64,000 nt of DNA from JASLBX01 sp035762665 (lineage in GTDB: Bacteria; Actinomycetota; Actinomycetes; Jiangellales; Jiangellaceae): contig DASTNZ010000013.1 in assembly GCA_035762665.1 (NCBI GenBank), forward strand, positions 1 to 64,000, given 5' to 3'. Within the stretch, counting starts at the first letter, position 1; every line of letters starts with the position of its first letter. A model generated the notes under the pieces. That model saw only the letters and a list, made by a program, of their open reading frames with translations. It was not told where the DNA came from and did no database searches. Made by a program: the position numbers and the translations under genes. Of the stretch, positions 35,263 through 42,835 are shown piece by piece.

Positions 35263-35391
35263 CCGCGAGCACCCGCACGACGATCGTGGACACCCACGGC
35301 ATGGTCCGGTCGGCCGTCACAGGATCGGTGTAGGCCGGATACCGCCGCGTTCCATCAACTCGTCAACCAGCCGCCGATGCACTACTCGGGA

Positions 35392-35745
35392 TCAGCGTGC
35401 CGTCTGGGAGAGTTGCAGCTTTTCGGTGAGGCCGAGAAGGTCGAGGATCCGTAGGACGACGCCGTGCGGATTCTGCACGGTGAAGCCGACGCCGCGGCAC
35501 CGCGCGGCTTCACGCGCGGTAACGAGGGCACCAACGCCACTCGCGTCCATGAACGTGACCTCCGTCAGATCAATTCTGACGTCGGCGGGCGGGATCGCCG
35601 ACTCAATCGCGTCCAGCATTACGACCTGCAACCGCGGTGAGGTCGCCAGGTCGATTTCGCCCGCCACGGCGACGCGAACGGATTTGTCACCCGGCCAGAC
35701 CAGGGCAGAAAACGGCGCGGGTAGTAGCCCTTCGGTCACGATCAC
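35392..35745 (-). CDS. STAS-domain anti-sigma-factor-antagonist-like protein
   Basis: A 117-residue STAS protein: VRVAVAGEIDLATSPRLQ, VRIDLTEVTFMDASGVGAL and a C-terminal helix FTVQNPHGVVLRILDLLGLTEK. The DASGVG motif has the Ser that is phosphorylated in SpoIIAA/RsbV-type antagonists. The GTG at 35745 follows AAGGTAGG at 5 nt; a GTG ten codons upstream is less likely. It is divergent from the MerR-receiver/KaiC operon, so it probably links that operon to a partner-switching pathway. No kinase/anti-sigma or phosphatase gene lies in view. Confidence 0.88.
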   Translation of the reverse strand: MIVTEGLLPAPFSALVWPGDKSVRVAVAGEIDLATSPRLQVVMLDAIESAIPPADVRIDLTEVTFMDASGVGALVTAREAARCRGVGFTVQNPHGVVLRILDLLGLTEKLQLSQTAR

Positions 35746-35954
35746 GCCTACCTTGTCAGGTCGGGTGGCCCGCACTCGACCGGGTCCGATCTACCGTCGG
35801 CGCTGGCCAACGAGGCGGATGCAGCACGCGTTTCCGAGCGTCCAAGATCTACCTTCCACTCGATCGGTGTTGGGCAAGGACATGGCGCATTACTGACGAA
35901 CTATTGGATAGACTACTGCCCAGATTGAGGAACCTCAAGTCTGTTGAGTGGGAA

Positions 35955-35984
35955 TTGAAGAAGTTGAATCGCGACCGCTACGAT
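35955..35984 (+). promoter_or_regulatory. Promoter of the MerR-receiver/KaiC operon, leaderless
   Basis: TTGAAG (35955-35960) and TACGAT (35979-35984) are spaced by 18 bp. The -10 ends 6 nt before the ATG at 35991, which has no ribosome site. This fits a leaderless transcript beginning at or near the A of the start codon, common in actinobacteria. Confidence 0.6.
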
Positions 35985-35990
35985 CTTCGC

Positions 35991-36686
35991 ATGCAGGATG
36001 GCAAACCTGGAGACCGACCTGTCTACAGCATCGGCGCTGTGTCAAAGATGCTGGGGGTCCCCTCGGCGACTCTGCGCACCTGGCAGGAGCGGTACGGCGT
36101 CGTAGTGCCGGAGCGCAGCAAAGGGGGCCACCGCCTGTACACACGCGACCAGGTGCAGCAGCTGCGGTTCCTGATCGACCAGATGGCGGCCGGCCTGTCG
36201 CCGGCGGATGGGCACCGCGTTCTGGAGGAGCAAATAGCCGCCGGACTGCCGCTCCAGTCTGCGAGGAGGTCGGACGGGGATACGCTGCTGATCCTCCTCG
36301 CCGAGCGCGACCCGTTCGCTGCGGAGTTCGCCGAGTACTTCCTGCGAACGGAGGGCTACGACGTGGCCCTAGTGCTGAGTGCCGAAGACGCGATTGCAGC
36401 AACCGGCGGCGGCAGGCCGGACTTGGCCGTGATCGACTTGTTGATTTCCGGTGGACGCGGGCTTGAACTCTGCCGGCAGCTGGTGGAGCACGAGAGCGTA
36501 CCTGTACTTGCCATCTCGAGGCTGGAGATGCGTGATCAGGCCATGTCCGCAGGGGCGTCCGCATTCCTCCTCAAGCCGATCGAGGCGCTTCAGCTGGTCT
36601 CGGCCGTCCAGGATCTCCTGGGCCGCAGCGCCTTCCTTCGCCGAAACGATGGCCGACCCGCGCATCGAGACGAGGACAAGGCATGA
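35991..36686 (+). CDS. MerR-type HTH fused to a response-regulator receiver domain
   Basis: A 231-residue protein. Residues about 10-80 form a MerR/CarH-like winged helix (VYSIGAVSKMLGVPSATLRTW, then GGHRLYTRDQVQQLRF). After a short linker, residues about 97-212 form a CheY-like receiver: acidic pocket ERD (105-107), phosphoacceptor D149 in LAVIDLL, Ser176 and Lys195 in FLLKPIE. In CarH-type photoreceptors the HTH is joined to a B12 domain; here a receiver takes its place. No B12 motif is seen. The start codon is leaderless (promoter at 35955). The stop overlaps the KaiC start as ATGA. No histidine kinase is in view. Confidence 0.88.
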   Translation: MQDGKPGDRPVYSIGAVSKMLGVPSATLRTWQERYGVVVPERSKGGHRLYTRDQVQQLRFLIDQMAAGLSPADGHRVLEEQIAAGLPLQSARRSDGDTLLILLAERDPFAAEFAEYFLRTEGYDVALVLSAEDAIAATGGGRPDLAVIDLLISGGRGLELCRQLVEHESVPVLAISRLEMRDQAMSAGASAFLLKPIEALQLVSAVQDLLGRSAFLRRNDGRPAHRDEDKA

Positions 36687-38059
36687 CCGACCGCATCTCT
36701 AGCGGCAGCAGCCGCCTGGACACTGTGTTGGGCGGCGGCATTCCCGGCAACGCTATCTGCCTCGTCACTGGGCAACCCGGCTCAGGGAAAACGATCTTTG
36801 CGCACCAGTGCGTATACGCCAACGCCCGCGATGACCGTCCGGCCATCTACCTCTCCACAGTGTCCGAGCCGCTCGAGAAGATGCTCTACTTTGGACAAAG
36901 CCTCACGTTCTTCGATCGAGATGCTGTGGGTAGGCGGGTAATATACGACGACCTTGGCAATCTACTTGGCGACCGTGGATTGGGCGGCGTGCTGGATCGC
37001 GTCAGGGATCTGATCCAGGAACACCGCCCGGGCATCATGGTGATCGACAGCTTTAAGGCCATGCGCCCGTACTCGGCCGACGACGGCGAGTATCGCAAAT
37101 TTCTGCACCACCTGGCCGGCATGGTCAGTGCCTTTCCGGTCACCTCGTTATGGGTCGGCGAGTATGACGTGAGCGAGATCGCCAACGCGCCCGAGTTCGC
37201 GGTAGCCGACGCGATCTTGGCCTTCGGCAGCAGCCATGCAGGTGAGCGCACCACCCGTGCGCTGGAGGTACTCAAGCTTCGCGGAGGCGAATCTCTCTCT
37301 GGCAAGCACGCCTATCGAATTTCCCAGGACGGCATAGCAGTGTTCCCGCGCCTGGCCGACGTGGCAAGCGAGACGCCTTTTGTGCTCAGGCGGGAGCGGA
37401 GCTCCTCCGGCGTGTCGGCGCTTGACGACATGCTCGCCGACGGCTATTGGCCGGGAGCGTCCACGCTCATCGCCGGCCCCACCGGCGCAGGAAAGACCTT
37501 GATGGGCCTCCACTTCATATTCGGCGGCTGCCGGGACGGCGAGCGTGGGCTGATCGCTACGATGCAGGAGGACCCGACGCAACTCGATCGGATCACCCGG
37601 GGCTTTGGCTGGTCGCTCGAAGACGACAACCTCACCATGATGTACCGCGCACCAGTCGATCTCTATGTCGACGAGTGGGTATACGAGCTGCTCGACACGA
37701 TTGAGGCCGTCGGCGCCGAGCGGGTGCTCGTGGACAGCCTCGGCGACCTGCAAGCCGCCTCCGCTGACACGACGCGTTTCCGCGAGTACATCTACTCGCT
37801 CCTACACCGCTGTTCCCGCCATGGTGTGAGCGTGATGATGACCCACGAGGTGCCGGACCTGTACGGCATCTCCAGACTGACCGAGTACGGCGCCTCACAC
37901 TTGGCAGACAACGTGGTACTCCTCCAGTACGCAGGCTTCGACAGGGCCGCCATTTCACGTACCCTCACCGTGCTGAAGACCCGCGCCAGCGCGCACGACC
38001 CGCACGTGCGGGAGTTCCGGATCACCTCGAAGGGCATCGTGCTGAGCGACCGGTCCTGA
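36683..38059 (+). CDS. Double-domain KaiC-like ATPase
   Basis: A 458-residue tandem RecA-fold ATPase of the KaiC family (clock KaiC is about 519). Walker A motifs: GQPGSGKT (30-37) and GPTGAGKT (265-272); Walker B: IMVIDS (118-123) and VLVDSL (348-353). The two catalytic Glu of each KaiC lobe are changed: lobe 1 has VSEP instead of EE, and lobe 2 has QED (295-297), keeping one Glu. By ungapped alignment with clock KaiC, T426 and S431 correspond to T400 and S405, but T432 becomes H406. The C-terminal A-loop extension is short. ATGA-coupled to the MerR-receiver gene, suggesting it reads or sets that regulator. Confidence 0.9.
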   Translation: MTDRISSGSSRLDTVLGGGIPGNAICLVTGQPGSGKTIFAHQCVYANARDDRPAIYLSTVSEPLEKMLYFGQSLTFFDRDAVGRRVIYDDLGNLLGDRGLGGVLDRVRDLIQEHRPGIMVIDSFKAMRPYSADDGEYRKFLHHLAGMVSAFPVTSLWVGEYDVSEIANAPEFAVADAILAFGSSHAGERTTRALEVLKLRGGESLSGKHAYRISQDGIAVFPRLADVASETPFVLRRERSSSGVSALDDMLADGYWPGASTLIAGPTGAGKTLMGLHFIFGGCRDGERGLIATMQEDPTQLDRITRGFGWSLEDDNLTMMYRAPVDLYVDEWVYELLDTIEAVGAERVLVDSLGDLQAASADTTRFREYIYSLLHRCSRHGVSVMMTHEVPDLYGISRLTEYGASHLADNVVLLQYAGFDRAAISRTLTVLKTRASAHDPHVREFRITSKGIVLSDRS

Positions 38060-38095
38060 GTTCTCCGCTCGATAGGCAGGCCTTGACTACGCCGG

Positions 38096-39358
38096 TTAGT
38101 CGGTGCGGGTTACTACCGCAGGTCCGGCGTAGTCGGCAGGCACCTGCTGGCGCCTCGCCAGCACTAGGAACGGCAAAGCAAGCGCGGAGATCGCCGCACC
38201 GATGACGTAGGAGGGTCCGTATCCCCAGACATCGGCGGCCCGGCCAAGCGCCGGCTGCGTAGCCACCCCGCCGGTGGATCCGATCATCGAGTCGAACGAC
38301 AACACAGTGGCCCGCTGCTGTGACGGGATCAGGCTGTTGAGATAGGTCTGCCGGATCGGCGTCATCGCTGCGAACAGCAGTGCCCAGATCACGATCATGC
38401 CGAGAACGAACCAGAACTGCTGCACGATCCCCATCAAGGCAAGCACGACGACGCCAGTACTGATGGCGACGATCAGTGCGGAGGTTCGGCGACGAAAAAG
38501 GCGGCGTACCACTGGGGCGGCGAGCCCGCCGCAGATCTGGGCTCCGGCCACGATCGCCGCCACGATTCCCGCGATCTGGTAGGCCTCCGGGTCGCCGTAG
38601 AGTTCGAGCAGGTAAGGCTGCAACGCGTAGAAGACGTAGAACGACACGCCGCCGGTGAACATGGCTTGAATCATTACCCACTTGACCGCTGGCACGCGCC
38701 AGCCGTACTCGATCGACGCCGACGCGATGCGCCGCATTTCGGCGAGCGGCTGGCCGCCTCTGTGCGGCGTGAATCCGATGTCCTGCATGGACCGCCACGC
38801 CACCACGAACATGACGATCAGGATTGCTCCACGCAATACAAATGGCATGCCCAGGTTCACCTGCTGAGCCACAAAACCACCAGCGACCGAACCAGACAGC
38901 ATCGCCGCGCCGGTCACGACCTGGCCGCGCCCGAACACCGTCTCCAGCTGGCCGGTGAATCCAGTCGCGGTCAATGCGTCGACGAGCCATGCTTCGACGG
39001 CTCCGGAAAAGAACGTGAATCCCAGGCCGAGCAGGACTGAGGCCACCGCCCATTGCCAGAACGGCGCCGACATCTGCCACAGCAGGACGTACAGCAACGT
39101 CGACGCGCTGAGCGTCACGGTCCCGAGGAGGTAGGACGCGCGGCGTCCGACGGTGTCGGCGACGATTCCGGTCGGCACCTCGAAGATGACCATGCCGACG
39201 GTAAAGAACGCATTTGCAGCGAACGCCTCGAGGTTCGACAGGCCGGCATCCAGGAGGAAGATCGTATTGATACCCCAGATGAGGGACGCGGCAAGCGTGT
39301 TGCCCAACAGGAGCGTCAGGTAGATGCGCTGGATCTGGCGCGGTGTCGTGGCTGCCAT
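38096..39358 (-). CDS. MFS transporter
   Basis: A 420-residue, twelve-helix major facilitator. Helix 1-2 reads LLLGNTLAASLIWGINTIFLLD; the loop 2-3 motif is EVPTGIVADTVGRRASYLLG, matching the MFS G-x-x-x-D-x-x-GRR pattern, and the C-terminal half has RQTYLNSLIPSQQRATVLSF. This type includes small-molecule and drug exporters of the YttB/FPN branch. AAGG precedes the ATG by a few bases. A palindromic site lies just upstream (39368-39390). It converges with the KaiC operon. Confidence 0.88.
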   Translation of the reverse strand: MAATTPRQIQRIYLTLLLGNTLAASLIWGINTIFLLDAGLSNLEAFAANAFFTVGMVIFEVPTGIVADTVGRRASYLLGTVTLSASTLLYVLLWQMSAPFWQWAVASVLLGLGFTFFSGAVEAWLVDALTATGFTGQLETVFGRGQVVTGAAMLSGSVAGGFVAQQVNLGMPFVLRGAILIVMFVVAWRSMQDIGFTPHRGGQPLAEMRRIASASIEYGWRVPAVKWVMIQAMFTGGVSFYVFYALQPYLLELYGDPEAYQIAGIVAAIVAGAQICGGLAAPVVRRLFRRRTSALIVAISTGVVVLALMGIVQQFWFVLGMIVIWALLFAAMTPIRQTYLNSLIPSQQRATVLSFDSMIGSTGGVATQPALGRAADVWGYGPSYVIGAAISALALPFLVLARRQQVPADYAGPAVVTRTD

Positions 39359-39367
39359 CGTCCTTCC

Positions 39368-39390
39368 CTGTCATCAGCGAGTGCTGACAG
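39368..39390. promoter_or_regulatory. Dyad upstream of the MFS gene
   Basis: CTGTCA (39368-39373) is mirrored by TGACAG (39385-39390), with TCAGC (39374-39378) inside the left arm also mirrored by GCTGA. It lies 10 bp from the start codon of the MFS gene (39358, minus), so could be an operator. No cognate regulator is identified. Confidence 0.35.
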
Positions 39391-39560
39391 TTAGACCTAC
39401 TGACGCCTCAGAACTCGTCGGTGGGGCGAGGCATTCCCGTGCGGATCACACTCAGGTGCCTGATCTTGGTGGGAAACAGTGTGCTGGCTTCGTGGTTAGG
39501 TCGCCCGATCCGTCGACTCAACCCGACCAACCACAGCCAAGAGGCCGCTGGTCGACCGGC

Positions 39561-40130
39561 TCAGCGACAGACCCGGTAGCGGATGTGAGTGGCCTCCGGT
39601 GTGTCGATCACCCGGACGATCTCCAGCTCGACGCGCGAGGGCAGCACGTCGAACAGCCGTCGGCCACGACCGAGCAGCACCGGGATCTGATGGATCTGCA
39701 ACTCATCCAGCACCCCGGCCTCGAGCGCCCGCTGCGCGGTGTACGCGCCATGCACCAGCACGTTCCGGTCCCCGGCGGCATCCTTCGCCTGAGCCATCGC
39801 GCTGGCGATCCCATCGGTCACGTACGTCACCAACGGATAGATCGCGACCGACGGACCGGGTGGCCGATGGCTGGGCACGAAGATCGGGACACCGTGGTGA
39901 TCACCGCCCCAGTGATCGATCTGCTCCGCGGTACGCCGACCGACCAGCACCGCACCGGTCGCGTTCAGCTCATCTACCAGCTGCCCGGCCGGCCCGGACG
40001 GCCGGACTAACTCCCCGTCTGAAGCGAACCAATCATGCAGCCGGTTGCCATCGTCGCCACCGAGTTCATCATTGGAGTCGGCGATGTACCCGTCGAGTGA
40101 CATCGACATGTAGAGCACTGATTCCGACAT
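39561..40130 (-). CDS. DHFR-family (RibD-like) reductase
   Basis: A 189-residue protein with the bacterial dihydrofolate-reductase-like/RibD C-terminal fold: MSMSLDGYIADSND, GAVLVGRRTAEQ, VTYVTDGIASAMAQAK, VLVHGAYTAQRALEAGVLDELQIHQIPVLLGRGRRLFD. GGAGG lies 5 nt before the ATG at 40130. An in-frame extension to 40565 has no such site and would overlap the FAD oxidoreductase gene, so I left it out. These small enzymes likely use NADPH; the substrate is unknown and they are not the housekeeping DHFR. Confidence 0.88.
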   Translation of the reverse strand: MSESVLYMSMSLDGYIADSNDELGGDDGNRLHDWFASDGELVRPSGPAGQLVDELNATGAVLVGRRTAEQIDHWGGDHHGVPIFVPSHRPPGPSVAIYPLVTYVTDGIASAMAQAKDAAGDRNVLVHGAYTAQRALEAGVLDELQIHQIPVLLGRGRRLFDVLPSRVELEIVRVIDTPEATHIRYRVCR

Positions 40131-40321
40131 TTCGACCTCCTGTGGTTCTCGATTTGGTTTGACTTGGTGTAGACCTGGCAACCGCGTCGATGAAGTCGTC
40201 GATGCGTGGTCCGGCGGCAACGGCCGCGGTGGTCCATTGAAATGCCAGCGGGCAGGCTCGATGTCCCAGGTGAGCTCGAACGGCAGCTCATTCGGCAGGT
40301 TTCGATGTCTGCGCGCACCGC

Positions 40322-41698
40322 CTATCGGGCTGCTCGTTTTGTTGGTGTGATGTTGTGGTTGAGGTGGAACACGTTGTCCGGGTCCCAGGTGTGCTTGAGG
40401 GCGGTGAGCCGGGTGAGCTTGTGCGGCGGGTAGGCGCGTTGGACACCGGCCTGTCCCTCGTCGGTCAGGGCGTTGACGTAGGCCCCGCTGGCATACGGCG
40501 CCAGCGAAGCGGCGTAGCGGCGGGCGGCCGCTATCCGTATGTCGTCCTCGGCTGAGTCGGTCCACTTCGCCGCTGCGACGAACTCGACGACGGTGTCGCG
40601 GTGACTGAACGCGGTGGCCTCGTCCGGCACGTCGGCGATCGCCCCGCCGTAGGCTTGCAGGCTGGCGTTGGGCAGCGCGTCTCCGTGCCCGTCTGGCGTC
40701 CCACGCGAAATGAACGCTTCGATGGCTGCGTCTGGCAGCTCGCGGAAGTAGTGGCCTTTCCAGTACCGGCGGAAGGCGTGGCCTTCGACGTCGTCATCCA
40801 TCCGCTGCAGCTCGAGGTAGGACAATTCCTCGACCCGCTCGGCGGCCGGTCGGCCCAGGGACCGTAGCTTGTCCAGCAAACCGGCCGCGTCGTTCGGCGT
40901 GCCGATCCATACGAAGCCCACACTGACCCGTGGCTTGCCGTCCTTGGCGCCGACCCACGCTGTCAACGTGGCCGGACGTGGCGCCGTCGCGATCAGATCG
41001 CGCCAGCCGCGCAGCACGCCACCAGCGTCGCTGAGGGTGAACCACAGGTCGGCGAGAAGCGTGCGACCGGTAACCGGGTGCAGCCCGAACTCGAACTCGG
41101 TGACCACCCCGAAGTTACCGCCGCCGCCGCGAAGCCCCCAGTACAGCTCGGGGTTCTCCGCCGCGCTGGCTCGCACCACCCGCCCGGCCGCGGTCACCAC
41201 CTCGAACGAGACGACATTGTCACAGGACAGCCCGTGCCGGCGAGCCAGCCAGCCCATCCCGCCGCCGAGGGTCAGACCGCCGACCCCGGTGTGCGAGACG
41301 TTGCCGGCCGTGGTGGCCAACCCATGCGGCAGACTGGCCCGATCCAGCGCACCCAGCAGCGCCCCGCCCTGCACCCAGCCTCGCCGCCGTGTCGGATCGA
41401 CCCGCACCCGGTTCAACGGCGTCAGATCGATCATCAACCCGTCCTCGGGCACCGCGTGACCGATCACACTGTGCCCGCCGCAACGCACACCGATCTCCAG
41501 ATCGTTCTCCCGCCCGTACCGGATCGCGGCAACCACATCGTCCCGGCCGGCGCATCGCACGATCAACCGTGGCCTGCGATCGACCATCGCATTCCACACC
41601 GCCCGGGCACGGTCATAACCGGCGCCACCCGGCAGCAACACCTCACCGCCGATCCGATCCTGCAGAGTCATCAAATTGGCGTGATCCACGCTGGCCAC
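40322..41698 (-). CDS. FAD-linked oxidase, berberine-bridge-enzyme type
   Basis: A 458-residue PCMH-type flavoprotein. The FAD-binding half shows RCGGHSVIGHAVP, with the His that is covalently bound to the flavin 8-alpha carbon, and GLSCDNVVSFEVVT, with the Cys that binds C6, so a bicovalent flavin is expected. GGGGGNFGVVTEFEF and the C-terminal BBE motif DPDNVFHLNHNI complete the family. The GTG at 41698 follows GGAGG at 7 nt; the frame is open eleven codons further. It probably oxidises a sugar, alcohol or secondary metabolite. The start of the DHFR-like gene lies 191 bp downstream. Confidence 0.88.
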   Translation of the reverse strand: MASVDHANLMTLQDRIGGEVLLPGGAGYDRARAVWNAMVDRRPRLIVRCAGRDDVVAAIRYGRENDLEIGVRCGGHSVIGHAVPEDGLMIDLTPLNRVRVDPTRRRGWVQGGALLGALDRASLPHGLATTAGNVSHTGVGGLTLGGGMGWLARRHGLSCDNVVSFEVVTAAGRVVRASAAENPELYWGLRGGGGNFGVVTEFEFGLHPVTGRTLLADLWFTLSDAGGVLRGWRDLIATAPRPATLTAWVGAKDGKPRVSVGFVWIGTPNDAAGLLDKLRSLGRPAAERVEELSYLELQRMDDDVEGHAFRRYWKGHYFRELPDAAIEAFISRGTPDGHGDALPNASLQAYGGAIADVPDEATAFSHRDTVVEFVAAAKWTDSAEDDIRIAAARRYAASLAPYASGAYVNALTDEGQAGVQRAYPPHKLTRLTALKHTWDPDNVFHLNHNITPTKRAAR

Positions 41699-41999
41699 CT
41701 CAGTTCCTCCAGTCAGTCGGGCGTCGAGCATCGGCGTGGCGCCGTGCTGAGTTGAGGACGCGTCGCATGGTTCTCCTCACTGGGTTCGATCAGCCGAGTT
41801 GGCCCACTGCTGGACCGCCGGTACGACCATGCTCGGACGAGGTCATGGGTCGATTACTTTCCGCACATGCTTTCGGACTCCCCTGCGTCACTGAACTGGA
41901 AGGTAGACCGTTCGGCGGCCCGGGACTCATCGCTACCTCTCGCACCGAGATGCCAGGTCCTGCCTTCCGGCACACCTGGGCAACGGGCTTCGGCGGCGA
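41699..41999. other. Intergenic region before the broken response regulator
   Basis: About 300 bases. Several frames stay open, but none shows a protein family, and no kinase-like sequence is recognisable that would match the response regulator downstream. No repeat or RNA is seen. Confidence 0.4.
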
Positions 42000-42692
42000 G
42001 TGCCGTCCATCTGGAACCTCCGAGTGCTACTTTGCAGACGACCAGACCCTGGTGCGCTCAGGGTTTCGCGTGCTGCTCGACCGCACGGACGATCTTGACG
42101 TCGTGGGCGAGGTTTCCAACGGGGCAGACGCGCTGGAGGCAGTCCGTTCGGAGCATCCCGACGTGGTGCTGATGGACATCCGCATGCCGGTCATGGACGG
42201 ACTCGAGGCTACCCGGCGGATCATCTCCGATCCCGATACTCGTTACGTGCGGGTCATCATGTTGACTACGTTCGAGCTCGATGAGTACGTATTCGATGCC
42301 GTTGACGCTGGTGCCAGCGGCTTCCTACTCAAGGACGTCGAACCGGACGACCTGCGCGTGGCCATCCGCATCGTTGCCCGCGGCGATGCATTGCTCTCCC
42401 CTCGGGTGACTCGGCGATTGATCGCCGAATTCGCCGCCCGGCCCGGACGCAAGCGTCATTCGCCCAGGAACTCGCAGATTTCACCGATCGCGAGCGCGAG
42501 GTCTTGGCGCTGGTGGGCGCGGGCATGACAAACGACGAGATCGCCCGTCAACTCGTCATCAGCCCGACGACGGCGAAGACTCACGTCAGCCGCATCCTGA
42601 TAAAGCTCGACGCGCGCGAGCGCGCCCAGCTCGTCGTTCTCGCCCACGAAACCGGGCTCGTCAAGCCGAGCCCCACACAGAGAGGCGGGTGA
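42000..42692 (+). pseudogene. NarL/FixJ response regulator broken by two compensating frameshifts
   Basis: In frame 0 the gene begins near 42000 and reads NLRVLL up to about 42030; the receiver (ADDQTLVRSGFRVLLDRTDDL...VLMDIRMPVMDG, to IAEFAARPG) is then in the next frame, and the LuxR HTH (ELADFTDREREVLALVGAGMTNDEIA...TAKTHVSRI) returns to frame 0. One extra T in CTACTTTGCA at about 42027-42036 and one missing base in the C/G run near 42442-42448 would restore a single 230-residue protein. All catalytic residues of the receiver, including Asp in LMDIR and Lys in LLKDV, are intact. Either a recent pseudogene or sequencing errors. Confidence 0.75.
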
Positions 42693-42792
42693 TTTCGATA
42701 TTTCGCGGGGACCGGTCCAGGGCCGGACCTCGTTACCTTCCAGTAGATGCCTCGGCTGACACCGCCGTGCTTGCCCGCGCTCAACTGTGAGG

Positions 42793-42820
42793 GAGGGGAG
42801 AGGTCGAAGCCTCTCCCCTC
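42793..42820. terminator. Bidirectional terminator hairpin
   Basis: GAGGGGAGAGG (42793-42803) pairs fully with CCTCTCCCCTC (42810-42820) over a 6-nt loop, giving an 11-bp perfect stem. It sits between the convergent response-regulator pseudogene and the M14 peptidase gene, so can end transcripts from both sides. No T run on either side. Confidence 0.75.
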
Positions 42821-42835
42821 AACCTCCTCGTTCGC

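Noticed and set aside
39561..40565. N-terminal extension of the DHFR-like protein to 40565
   Set aside because: The extension overlaps the FAD oxidoreductase gene and has no ribosome site; the ATG at 40130 with GGAGG is the true start.
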